A stretch of 64,000 nucleotides of DNA. Origin: Paenibacillus guangzhouensis (GTDB lineage Bacteria; Bacillota; Bacilli; Paenibacillales; Paenibacillaceae). This document shows positions 10,018 through 18,058 of this stretch, piece after piece. The stretch spans positions 1,426,001-1,490,000 of the forward strand of contig NZ_CP045293.1 of NCBI RefSeq assembly GCF_009363075.1, written 5' to 3'. Position numbers and translations under genes: made by a program. The notes under the pieces were generated by a model. That model saw only the letters and a program-made list of their open reading frames with translations, did no database searches and was not told the origin of the DNA. Numbering within the stretch: the stretch's first letter is position 1; each line of letters starts with the position of its first letter.

Positions 10018-10467
10018 ATGCTTGTAGCGGAACGTTATGAGAAAATCGTAAACCTAGTCAATGAACGAGGCTCCATCCGCGTAACCACGGAATTGAGCAG
10101 TAAAGACAATATCGAAGTGATATCAACGGGAGGCATTTTGGCCCCACGTTCCATGTCCTTTGTCGGGCCGTTGGCCGAGCGTTCGCTTGATGCCTACCAT
10201 GTCAGCAAAGTTTTCCTATCATGCAAAGGCATTCATCTTGAACGGGGGATCAGTGAGTCAGGCGAATGGCAAGCCCGCATCAAAGAGAAAATGATATCGA
10301 TCGCGGATCAGGCAATCCTTCTCGCGGATTACAGTAAATTCGACATGCAATCTTTTGCTCAAATTTCGGCGTTAACCGTGATTGACGTTATCATTACGGA
10401 CGACCGGATTCCGAAGCAAATGATCGCCCAACTTGAAGAGCGGGGGATTACCGTAATTACGGCATAG
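10018..10467 (+). pseudogene. rhaR: DeoR-family regulator with large in-frame deletion
   Basis: Frame of 149 codons, against about 255 in DeoR-type sugar regulators. The first 24 residues (MLVAERYEKIVNLVNERGSI) are the start of a DeoR helix-turn-helix, but the recognition helix and wing are gone: the text passes from RVT straight to ELSSKDNIEVISTGG in the phosphosugar-sensing domain. The rest (LAPRSMSFVGPLAERSL, then ILLADYSKFD) is normal. The junction ACGGAATTGAGC could arise from recombination between the family's two ELS-coding stretches. The remaining protein should not bind DNA. It stands last in the rha run and probably once repressed it. Confidence 0.82.
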
Positions 10468-10504
10468 AAAGGTAACAGTGCCTAGAGACGCTTAGACCCA
10501 ATTT

Positions 10505-10538
10505 ACAAAGAAGGCCGCGAATGCGCGGCCTTCTTTGT
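10505..10538. terminator. Bidirectional terminator after the rha run
   Basis: Perfect 14-bp stem ACAAAGAAGGCCGC / GCGGCCTTCTTTGT with a six-base loop. It closes the rha run on the plus strand and lies downstream of the minus-strand MFS gene. Confidence 0.85.
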
Positions 10539-10600
10539 TGTCGTAGTTGTCGACGAATAGTAGGTGGCAATCATAAAGAAAGACGCAGAACCCATCATCA

Positions 10601-11797
10601 TCAGTCCGTAGAGGCCGAGGCAGCGCGGTTGTCATGTAACGCATGATAAAGGGGTTTGAAGCGAAGCGAATATCCAATGATCAGTAGGATCATAAGCATA
10701 CCCGCTGTGTCCAGTACAGCCATTGCCATGTTCATGCCAAATAGGTTGCTTAGCAGCCCAAGCCCCCCGATCGGTACGATAAAGCCGGAGTACGCTGCAA
10801 AGTAATAAGTCGTGATGACCCGTGGCCGATCTTTGGCCTCGGGCAGCTCGCCCGCCAGTCGGAGACTGACCTGGAACACCCATCCGGTACCCAGCGCCTG
10901 CAGAGCGACACCGATCCACAGCAGAAGCAGACTGCTCAGCTGACCGGAGAACATGACCATCCATGCTCCAGCAGCCAATATGACGAGACCGGCCCGCAGC
11001 CGGATGACCGGATGGGAAGGGGAAGGCAACAGCTGGATAAGCGCGCCGCCGCCAAGCAATAGCAGTGCGAGCAGTCCGCTGATGGACAGGTTAGTGCTCT
11101 TCAGCACGCTTACCACAAACGTAGGAATTAACGAGAGCACAATTCCGTTTAACGTGAAAAGAGTAAATGCAGGCAGCGCAGCCATCATCCAGAAATTCCG
11201 GCTAATGCGGGGCGACACGCCAATGGATAGGGAGCCCGCGGTTTCGTCTTCTTTCCGTTTCTCATGCGGCAGCGTCTCGATCACAGCCGCGCTGATGAAC
11301 AGCAGGATCACGAAGAAGAAATAAGGCAGGCGGGATGAAAAAGCCGGGACGTACTCCGTAATCAACCCGGAGATCGCTGGGCCAAGACCAAAACCGAAAG
11401 ACACGATGATGCCGGACAAAAGGATTGCCTTAGCGGTTAGCCTTGGCGACACGCGACGCAGCAGGTATGGAACGGCCACACCCGTAAAGAGGCCGTAAGC
11501 CGCGCCTTCCAGCATGCGGGCTGCGTACAGCATCCAGGCAGCTCCGTTGGCAAGAAACAAAATCGATGCGACGATCGAAGTCCAGATCGCGATTCGGATT
11601 ACCTTCTTTAATCCCCAGAAAGCGCCGTGCGCACCGGTTACGAGCAATACTGGCAGCAGGACGACGGCGTAAGATGCAAACAACAGCGTGAGCTCTAGGT
11701 TGCTCAGGCCGTATTGCGTCCGATAGAGGGGGAAGAGCGGGGATACCGCGGTTGCCACGAGGGACATCATCAGGATGATAAAAAGCATTCTTTTCAA
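10601..11797 (-). CDS. MFS transporter, probable efflux pump
   Basis: About 398 residues with some twelve hydrophobic segments; the N-terminus SLVATAVSPLFPLYRTQYGLSN and the later EGAAYGLFTGVAVPYLLRR fit drug-efflux type major facilitator proteins. I place the start at TTG 11797 because AGGAGG lies nine bases upstream of it; the frame is open further up to 11893 but has no site there. It is downstream of a TetR gene on the same strand, with two TetR-type palindromes in between, so it is probably induced when the regulator binds a toxic ligand. Substrate unknown. Confidence 0.85.
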   Translation of the reverse strand: MKRMLFIILMMSLVATAVSPLFPLYRTQYGLSNLELTLLFASYAVVLLPVLLVTGAHGAFWGLKKVIRIAIWTSIVASILFLANGAAWMLYAARMLEGAAYGLFTGVAVPYLLRRVSPRLTAKAILLSGIIVSFGFGLGPAISGLITEYVPAFSSRLPYFFFVILLFISAAVIETLPHEKRKEDETAGSLSIGVSPRISRNFWMMAALPAFTLFTLNGIVLSLIPTFVVSVLKSTNLSISGLLALLLLGGGALIQLLPSPSHPVIRLRAGLVILAAGAWMVMFSGQLSSLLLLWIGVALQALGTGWVFQVSLRLAGELPEAKDRPRVITTYYFAAYSGFIVPIGGLGLLSNLFGMNMAMAVLDTAGMLMILLIIGYSLRFKPLYHALHDNRAASASTD

Positions 11798-11822
11798 GTG
11801 AATCGACCTCCTATGCATTTTA

Positions 11823-11838
11823 TGGAACGATTGTTCCA
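11823..11838. promoter_or_regulatory. TetR-type operator 1
   Basis: TGGAACGATTGTTCCA: perfect six-base arms around GATT, 26 bases before the TTG start of the MFS gene. It shares the TTGGAACG half-site with the other two sites around the TetR gene. Confidence 0.7.
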
Positions 11839-11905
11839 AAACTAGCGTGAAAAATCTTAAATATTCGGCATGAACTTCCAGTAATCTTTTCAAGACGACT
11901 CCATA

Positions 11906-11923
11906 TTGGAACGTTCATTCCAA
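11906..11923. promoter_or_regulatory. TetR-type operator 2
   Basis: TTGGAACGTTCATTCCAA, an imperfect palindrome (arms TTGGAACG and TTGGAATG) just downstream of the TetR gene. Together with the site at 11823 it brackets the promoter region of the MFS gene. Confidence 0.65.
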
Positions 11924-11941
11924 AAACGACATGAAAAGCCG

Positions 11942-12529
11942 TCAAAATACGGCTTTAACCGCCATTTGGTACACATCCGGCAACGTCTCCCGTCCGGCCG
12001 CGGATCGTGCAGCAACATGAATTCCCTGTTTAATCGCTAACAGAAAACGGGCCCCCTCGCGTGGCTGAACGCCTTGCCGAAGCAAGCCGCAGCTAGCGGC
12101 GTTCTGCAGAAAACGGTATAGAACATCCTCTTGGTAGAGTTGATAGGTCTCGACGCGCTCTGCCACAGGCGGCAATTCCGCAGCTGAGCCGAGCGTTGAA
12201 TTGGCCATGAAGCAGCCGCGGCCTCGCAATTGATTCTGCTGGCTAATTTCGCCCGAAGCCTTAAAAAAAGCTTCCAGCTGGCGCTTCGGATCGGCTTCAT
12301 ACCGTTCCAGCTTGGAGAACAGCTCGCGTTCTTGTTTTTCGCGGTACCGGTCCATACATGAAACAAACAGTGCTTCCTTGTCTCCGAACGTTTCGTAAAG
12401 ACTTCCGCGATTAATGCCCATGGTTGTACATAACGTTTGGACGGAAGCCGCTTCAAAGCCTTTGGTCCAGAATAGCTCCAGCGCTTTATCCAGCGCCTCC
12501 GAAGGGTCAAATTCTTTCGGTCTGGCCAT
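11942..12529 (-). CDS. TetR-family transcriptional repressor
   Basis: 195 residues. The N-terminal helix-turn-helix is typical (ALDKALELFWTKGFEAASVQ, then GINRGSLYETFGDKEALF). The C-terminal part resembles the AcrR/YcdC-type ligand domain (GRGCFMANSTLGSAAE). ATG 12529 is preceded by a GAAGAGG site. It lies directly upstream of the MFS pump gene on the same strand, and TTGGAACG half-sites occur both before its own start and before the MFS gene, so self-regulation and control of the pump are likely. Confidence 0.92.
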   Translation of the reverse strand: MARPKEFDPSEALDKALELFWTKGFEAASVQTLCTTMGINRGSLYETFGDKEALFVSCMDRYREKQERELFSKLERYEADPKRQLEAFFKASGEISQQNQLRGRGCFMANSTLGSAAELPPVAERVETYQLYQEDVLYRFLQNAASCGLLRQGVQPREGARFLLAIKQGIHVAARSAAGRETLPDVYQMAVKAVF

Positions 12530-12584
12530 CTCGTTCGCCTCTTCCTAATATGATTTATTTCTGATTTTAGTTAGTATATTCATT

Positions 12585-12601
12585 TTGGAACGATTAGTCA
12601 A
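12585..12601. promoter_or_regulatory. Possible degenerate TetR operator 3
   Basis: TTGGAACGATTAGTCAA, 56 bases before the TetR start, has one good half-site and a decayed second arm. Weak, but it matches the two stronger palindromes at 11823 and 11906. Confidence 0.45.
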
Positions 12602-12697
12602 GAATCGTCAACCCAAGTTTTGTTGGTTTGGGCTTGCCAAGATTGTTATTGTCTTGCTGGTAGAAATCTACAAGAATAAATGAATCGTAACGTTAAA

Positions 12698-12745
12698 AAG
12701 ATAACCTATCATCCAGTCTGAAATCGGGCTAGGATAGGTTATCTT
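12698..12745 (-). terminator. Terminator of the Fsr-like MFS and ABC ATPase operon
   Basis: A 13-bp perfect stem, AAGATAACCTATC / GATAGGTTATCTT, followed on the minus strand by CTTTTTAAC. It lies 47 bases after the stop of the ABC ATPase gene. Confidence 0.8.
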
Positions 12746-12791
12746 CGTTGAATTCTACATGATATCGTAGTCACTCAAATGAAACGGCGTA

Positions 12792-13568
12792 TTAATCAGC
12801 GGTACGAACATACACCCGCTCACGATGCTTCTCTACGACGACGGGTGATTCGAAGAATTCGCTAAGGCCTTCTTCAGTCAATACCTCATCCGTCCTTCCG
12901 CATCGAACGGCCTCTCCACTACGGATGAGCAGCGCATGCGTGAATACTGGTAAAATCTCCTCCGTATGGTGTGTGACGTAAATCAAAGTCGGAGCCTGCT
13001 CGCTCTCGGCAAGATCCTTGATGCTGGCGAGCAGCCGTTCGCGGGAGAATAGATCCAAGCCGTTACAAGGTTCGTCTAGAATGAGTATGCGAGGTTTAGC
13101 CATCAGCGCACGGGCGATGAGAAGCTTCTGCTTCTCGCCTTGCGAGCAGGTGCGGAACTCGCGGTCCCACAGGTGGGCACAACTCAGCTGCTCCATCAGA
13201 GATCGCGCGAATGCAAGATCATCATCCGTTATCGAATCGTACAACCCGATCGTTGCGTGTTTACCACTGATCACGATGTTTTGCGTTCGATCCGCGGCAT
13301 ATAGTTTCTCCTGCAGGGACGTGCTCACCCAGCCGATGGATTTGCGAAGCTCTCGCAAATCGATCTCGCCGAAGGGCTGGCCAAGAACGCTAACGGAACC
13401 TTCAGATGGCCAAAAGTAGCCGTTAATCATATTTAAGAGCGTTGTTTTGCCGGAGCCATTCAGGCCAAGCAGAGCCCAGTGCTCGCCAGGCGCGACCTGC
13501 CAATTCACATCCTTCAGCAGGGTTAGGCCTTCTCTGCGCCATGTAACATGTTCGATATTAATGATCAT
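12792..13568 (-). CDS. ABC transporter ATP-binding protein (ModF/YlmA-like)
   Basis: 258 residues, a single ATPase domain. Walker A GLNGSGKTT at 35-43, signature CSQGEKQK near 141, Walker B ILILDEPCNGLD near 161, and an H-loop THH. The sequence type resembles the soluble ModF/YlmA ATPases, which have no obvious permease partner. Its ATG overlaps the end of the upstream MFS gene by 11 bases, so the two are translationally coupled. No ABC permease is next to it; the role is open, and coupling to an MFS carrier is unusual. Confidence 0.9.
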   Translation of the reverse strand: MIINIEHVTWRREGLTLLKDVNWQVAPGEHWALLGLNGSGKTTLLNMINGYFWPSEGSVSVLGQPFGEIDLRELRKSIGWVSTSLQEKLYAADRTQNIVISGKHATIGLYDSITDDDLAFARSLMEQLSCAHLWDREFRTCSQGEKQKLLIARALMAKPRILILDEPCNGLDLFSRERLLASIKDLAESEQAPTLIYVTHHTEEILPVFTHALLIRSGEAVRCGRTDEVLTEEGLSEFFESPVVVEKHRERVYVRTAD

Positions 13569-14805
13569 GGGTCGGAATCATCCCCCTTTCAGCCACCAGC
13601 TTGGAATCGCGTGGCAGCAGCAAAGCGCATATGCCGAGCAAAGGCAGAAACGAGCAGAGCGTAATGGTGAATTGAACGCCTGCCGTATCCGTCAGCCAGC
13701 CTAACAGGACGGAACCGAGGCCCGCCATACCGAACGCCAACCCGAAAAACAAGCCGGATACGGTTCCGACATGATTCGGCAAGAGTTCTTGCGCATATAC
13801 GATAATGACAGAGAAGCCGGACATGAGGATCAGACCGATCATGCAGCACAGCAGTAGTGCGATGCCCGGACTAACATAGGGCAGCAAGAGCGAAAACGGA
13901 GCCGTCCCTGCGATGGAAATCCAGATCATCGTTTTGCGTCCGAATCGATCGGCTAGTGGCCCACCGAGCAGCGTGCCAAGCATGCCGGCGAATTGCAGCG
14001 CGAATAAGCAGAGTTGTGCGTTAGACAGCGGCAGATGGTATTGTTCTATGAAATAGAATGAATAGAAGCCGGTCATGCCTGCAATGTAGATAAATTTGGA
14101 GAAGAGCAAAATGATCAGCAGCGTCATCGTACCCGCGATGAACAGCGGAGAGAACGCTTGCGTTTGTCTATCCGAGGATAGGGGAGCAGGCTTCTCATTA
14201 TCAGGCCCGGAAGCTAGCTGTCCCGCATACCAACGGCTGATAACGAGCTGTACTGCAATGCCGACGACCGCTGCGATCGTAAACCACAGAAATCCTTGTT
14301 GACCGTGGGGCATGAGCACGAACGCGACGAGCAGAGGCGCAAGTGCTTGACCGGTGTTCCCACCAACCTGAAAGACCGACTGAGCCATGCCGAGCCTTGC
14401 TCCGGCCGCCAATCGAGCGACACGTGACGATTCAGGGTGCAGTACGGACGAACCGACGCCGATGAAAAGGGCAGATAATAGAATCATCCAGAGGGTTTTC
14501 GCATAAGCGAAACCGAGCACGCCGACGAGAGAGAAGATCATGCCTATCGGCAATAGGCTTGGCATCGGCTTACGATCTGACATGTAGCCTATGATCGGCT
14601 GCAGCAAGGAGGCGGTAATATTGAGGACAAACGCCACCCAGCCAATTTGCGTAAACGTCAGATGCATAGTAGATTGAAAGAGCGGGAAAGCGGAAGGTAC
14701 GGCAGTCTGCATTGCATCATTGAGTAGATGGGCAAAGCTGACGCCGAATAGCATCCATGCCGCCGTATTGCGCGGCGCTTGGATCGCGGCGGTGTTAGGG
14801 ACCAT
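13558..14805 (-). CDS. MFS transporter of the fosmidomycin-resistance (Fsr) type
   Basis: 415 residues with about twelve membrane segments. Family marks are FAHLLNDAMQTAVPSAFPLF at the N-terminus, LLQPIIGYMSDRKPMP, and HPESSRVARLAAGARLGMAQ; these are typical of Fsr proteins. It should export a small molecule across the cytoplasmic membrane. ATG 14805 has AGGAGG nine bases upstream. The stop overlaps the start of the ABC ATPase gene. Divergent from the AraC gene at 14924, which probably controls it. The drug specificity cannot be read from sequence. Confidence 0.88.
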   Translation of the reverse strand: MVPNTAAIQAPRNTAAWMLFGVSFAHLLNDAMQTAVPSAFPLFQSTMHLTFTQIGWVAFVLNITASLLQPIIGYMSDRKPMPSLLPIGMIFSLVGVLGFAYAKTLWMILLSALFIGVGSSVLHPESSRVARLAAGARLGMAQSVFQVGGNTGQALAPLLVAFVLMPHGQQGFLWFTIAAVVGIAVQLVISRWYAGQLASGPDNEKPAPLSSDRQTQAFSPLFIAGTMTLLIILLFSKFIYIAGMTGFYSFYFIEQYHLPLSNAQLCLFALQFAGMLGTLLGGPLADRFGRKTMIWISIAGTAPFSLLLPYVSPGIALLLCCMIGLILMSGFSVIIVYAQELLPNHVGTVSGLFFGLAFGMAGLGSVLLGWLTDTAGVQFTITLCSFLPLLGICALLLPRDSKLVAERGMIPTHDH

Positions 14806-14923
14806 CGGGTCATTCCTCCTATCGATTTTTTTACATTTTAGCGAATGGAAAGGAATGGGTCGTTGCTATTATTGCTGCAAATCGAGCAACTTTTGATATA
14901 GATTAGGGGTCAGGTGAAGAAAC

Positions 14924-15736
14924 ATGGAGATGAGAACCGAAACAGAATGGATCGAGTTATGGCAGGTGAGCGACGATTTTCAGAATGTTGCTCATCAGCA
15001 TGACGAATGGATCCAAGTTACGCTGCCGATCAAAGGTACCTGTCATTTTACGCAAGAGGCGCGCAACTATGATTTGAGGCAAGGAAACGGCATGATTCAA
15101 CCCCCGGGAGCGAAGCATAATTTTCATCTTGGGGAGCAGACTTCCGTCATTATCCTAAAGGTACGCGACAGCGGAGTTAGCAACGCAGCCAGCATCCATC
15201 CCAGATTTACGGCGGGGGCAGACTATTCGATTCGACAAGCGTTTGATCCGGACGATATTATCCGTCGATTTAGCCAATGGATGCTTGCGCTAATTCAAGG
15301 ACAGACGTTGGCTGATCCGCTCGCCAAGCAGGAAGTGGAGCATGACGTGATGACCTATCTTGCCGCGCTGCTCAGACACGATGGGGAGATGTCGGGTACG
15401 GCCGAGTTGCTAAGGGGCTGTACCGATCCACATATTTTACGGGCACTGACGTTCATGCATGATTGCTACGAGAATACGATCTCGATCGACGAGTTGGCAG
15501 GGATCGCGCTGCAGAGCCGGTTTCATTTCATTCGCTCCTTCCGCAAGGCGACGGGCACGACGCCGTATCAATACTTGCTGAAGCTGCGCATCGCAGAGGC
15601 AATGCTCCGCCTTCGTCGCTCCGGTGCGACGATCGGGCAGATCAGCGCAGATCTCGGATTCTCAAGTACGAGCCAATTCCATCGGGCATTCCTGAAAATG
15701 ACGGGCTTAACGCCTCAAGTATACCGCCTGCAGTGA
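14924..15736 (+). CDS. AraC-family transcriptional regulator
   Basis: 270 residues: N-terminal cupin sensor (VAHQHDEWIQVTLPIKGTCHF, IQPPGAKHNFHL), C-terminal double helix-turn-helix (ISIDELAGIALQSRFHFIRS; IGQISADLGFSSTSQFHRAF) and the conserved GLTPQVYR end. ATG 14924 follows AGGTGAAG. The 118-bp gap to the divergent Fsr-like gene holds a GTTGCT...AGCAAC inverted repeat at 14862-14890 that could be its site. Likely regulates the divergent transporter operon. Confidence 0.9.
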   Translation: MEMRTETEWIELWQVSDDFQNVAHQHDEWIQVTLPIKGTCHFTQEARNYDLRQGNGMIQPPGAKHNFHLGEQTSVIILKVRDSGVSNAASIHPRFTAGADYSIRQAFDPDDIIRRFSQWMLALIQGQTLADPLAKQEVEHDVMTYLAALLRHDGEMSGTAELLRGCTDPHILRALTFMHDCYENTISIDELAGIALQSRFHFIRSFRKATGTTPYQYLLKLRIAEAMLRLRRSGATIGQISADLGFSSTSQFHRAFLKMTGLTPQVYRLQ

Positions 15737-15751
15737 TAATGAGCGCACGCC

Positions 15752-15804
15752 ACAACAAGGCCAAAACCTAGTCGAATGCATCGGCTAGGTTCTGGCCTTG
15801 TTGT
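15752..15804. terminator. Bidirectional terminator
   Basis: Long hairpin with arms ACAACAAGGCC and GGCCTTGTTGT plus inner AACCTAG/CTAGGTT pairing, between the convergent AraC and histidine kinase genes. Confidence 0.8.
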
Positions 15805-15805
15805 A

Positions 15806-17167
15806 TCAGATTTCAATTTCACCTCGATGTGGCGATTTCGGAATTTCCGCTTGGAACGAGGTTCCCCCTTGATCTGCGACGAGCTTCAACTGTCCGCCAT
15901 GGCGTTCGATCGCCTTCTTCGCGATGGCAAGCCCCAGCCCGGTTCCACCGCTGCTCTGCCGCGATTCGTCGCCCCGAACGAACGGCTCGAACAGCACGTC
16001 CCGAAGCCCTTGCGGTATGCCGGAGCCGTTATCGGAGACGTGCAGTCGCACAGCTTGTTCCGCATCGATCAATTCTAACGTAACGACCGTACCCGGCGGA
16101 TTATGCTTGCATGCATTGGACAACAGATTGGAGACTGCGCGATACATCGAGTTGGTATGGAAGCGCAGCATGATTTTGCCGTTTGGGATGTCAACGACGA
16201 GCTCTTGCCCTTTGTTCTCGAACAGCTCTATATTATCGATCGCGATATGGCGGATAAATTCGGCAAAATCGCCTTGTTGTGGGGCAAATGGGTACTCTTC
16301 GCTATCGAGCATCGCAAGCTGGAACATGTCGTCGACAAGCGAGGTAACGACAACGGACTTATCGTAGATCATTTTCAAGTACCGTGCTTGTTGGTCGGGG
16401 CTGTCCACAAAACCGAGATGCAGCGCTTTGGCATACCCCTGAATCGTCGTAACCGGGGTTTTCAGGTCGTGTGACAAGTCGAGCATCATCTGCTGTTTGC
16501 TCTGCATCAACCTCTTGTTCTCAAGCTCTGATCGCTCGAGGTGCGCAGACATCTCGTTGAAATGGTCTTGAATGAGATTGAATTCTTCATTGGCGACGAA
16601 CGACATCCGTTCTCCATAATGGCCATCTCTCATCCGCGTAATCGTCTTCGCGATCATCTCCAGCGGCCCTGTAATCCGCCTTGCAGTCCAGCGGCTGTAT
16701 ATGTATACGGCTATGCCGAACAACAAGAGCAGCACCAGATTCAGTTGAACGTAAAAATTACTGTGCTGCTTAGGCATGGCTAATAGCAGGGAATACGATT
16801 TGCCATCAAAGGTCTGAAAGGGGACAAGCGTATACTTATGACGCTCTTCCGGACGGTCATATAACCGTTCGAGGAGCTGTTCAGCGGTATAACGCTCGCT
16901 AAGGTCTGTCGGCTGTTCGTTATGAAAGACGACACGTCGCCGCTCGTCCAAGATGTCCAACTGGCCCCCTAGCGTCGTAATTCGCTCCGTCGGGATATTC
17001 TCGTAATCCGGACGAACGATGGACGCTGCGCTGACTTGGACCGTCGCTCCTGTGTCGATCCAATTGCCCATTAGCAAGATGCAGGCAATATTGATCGCAC
17101 TAAGAGTCAAAGCGAACAACAGATAGGTTTTCATTAGCGAGCTGAAAAGCTTATTTGTTTTTCTCAA
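15806..17167 (-). CDS. Sensor histidine kinase (EnvZ/VanS type)
   Basis: About 453 residues: membrane segment near 15-35, extracytoplasmic sensor of some 110 residues, second membrane segment (VLLLLFGIAVYIYSRW), HAMP, H-box LDLSHDLKTPVTT, N-box NLLSNACKHN, G-boxes DNGSGIP and GGTGLGLA. The frame is open to 17293, but I choose TTG 17167, preceded by AAGGA and overlapping the regulator's stop by 17 bases; ATG at 17131-17133 is an alternative. It pairs with the response regulator just upstream. Signal unknown. Confidence 0.9.
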   Translation of the reverse strand: MRKTNKLFSSLMKTYLLFALTLSAINIACILLMGNWIDTGATVQVSAASIVRPDYENIPTERITTLGGQLDILDERRRVVFHNEQPTDLSERYTAEQLLERLYDRPEERHKYTLVPFQTFDGKSYSLLLAMPKQHSNFYVQLNLVLLLLFGIAVYIYSRWTARRITGPLEMIAKTITRMRDGHYGERMSFVANEEFNLIQDHFNEMSAHLERSELENKRLMQSKQQMMLDLSHDLKTPVTTIQGYAKALHLGFVDSPDQQARYLKMIYDKSVVVTSLVDDMFQLAMLDSEEYPFAPQQGDFAEFIRHIAIDNIELFENKGQELVVDIPNGKIMLRFHTNSMYRAVSNLLSNACKHNPPGTVVTLELIDAEQAVRLHVSDNGSGIPQGLRDVLFEPFVRGDESRQSSGGTGLGLAIAKKAIERHGGQLKLVADQGGTSFQAEIPKSPHRGEIEI

Positions 17168-17876
17168 CGAAATCGTCCTTCGTAGCGAATTTGTAACCGA
17201 GACCCCGCACGGTCTTGATGAATATCGGCGCGCCTTGCGGATCTTCGATTTTATCCCTGAGCCGGGAGATGAGCACCATGATGCTGTTGTCATCCTCCCA
17301 GTACGTCTCAGACCAGGCTTGCTCGAACAACTGCTGCTTTGTAAAAATACGGCCCGGTGCCAGCATGAAGGTGTTCAGCAGTTTATATTCCAATGAGGTC
17401 AACGGAATTTCGATCCCGTTACGATAGACAACGCAAGCGTGATGATCCAGCGTTAGCAGTCCGATGGTCGTTCGGGATGCTGGCTCGGGCTTAGGCTCGG
17501 ATTCATTGAAATCAAATGCGCGGCGCAGCTGCGCTTGGATGCGCGCGACAACTTCAAGTGGATTGAACGGTTTGGCGATAAAATCGTCGGCGCCTAGGCC
17601 AAGTCCCAATATTTTGTCGCTGTCGCGATTTTTAGCAGAGAGGATAATAACAGGCAGCTTATAATCAGCTCGCAGCCTTTTGATCAACTGATACCCGTCC
17701 AGCTTCGGCATCATGATGTCGACAACGGCCAGATCGATTCGGTGCTCGCGAATGCATGCCCAAGCTTGCTCTCCGTCGTAAGCCTCGATGACCTCATAAC
17801 GTTCCCTTTCCAGAAACAGCTTCAATAATTCCACGATCTCCCGTTCGTCGTCGGCAATGAGAATGGTTTTGCTCAT
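17151..17876 (-). CDS. OmpR/PhoB-type response regulator
   Basis: 241 residues: receiver domain (ILIADDE; phospho-acceptor in VVDIMMP; KPF) and C-terminal winged helix (LTSLEYKLLNTFMLAPGRIF, ISRLRDKIEDP, TVRGLGYKF). ATG 17876 with AAGGAG ten bases upstream is the start; the frame is open far upstream without support. First gene of a two-gene operon with the kinase, divergent from the SLH serine hydrolase. TGTAAG direct repeats in the shared gap are candidate binding sites. Confidence 0.93.
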   Translation of the reverse strand: MSKTILIADDEREIVELLKLFLERERYEVIEAYDGEQAWACIREHRIDLAVVDIMMPKLDGYQLIKRLRADYKLPVIILSAKNRDSDKILGLGLGADDFIAKPFNPLEVVARIQAQLRRAFDFNESEPKPEPASRTTIGLLTLDHHACVVYRNGIEIPLTSLEYKLLNTFMLAPGRIFTKQQLFEQAWSETYWEDDNSIMVLISRLRDKIEDPQGAPIFIKTVRGLGYKFATKDDFVEKNK

Positions 17877-17961
17877 GAAGCGGGTACTCCTTCCAATTGA
17901 ATGTCCTATCGACATCACTGTATGCATACGTTCTTCTCTTTTCTTCCGGCAAATCCTTCTT

Positions 17962-17978
17962 TGTAAGGTAAATGTAAG
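17962..17978. promoter_or_regulatory. OmpR/PhoB-type direct repeat
   Basis: TGTAAG at 17962-17967 and again at 17973-17978, exactly 11 bp apart, so on the same helix face. This is the arrangement used by OmpR/PhoB-family regulators. It lies between the regulator gene and the SLH hydrolase gene. Confidence 0.5.
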
Positions 17979-18058
17979 ATGAGGCTCAAGCTGGAGAAAG
18001 AATGATCCCTTATGATGAAAGGGTGTAAAATATGATTTCACCAATGGGAGGGTTACGG

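Noticed and set aside
10539-10600. Membrane-like reading on the minus strand after the MFS stop (LGLYGLMMM...)
   Set aside because: Looks hydrophobic, but the intact MFS frame already has its normal end, and no frame change links the two.
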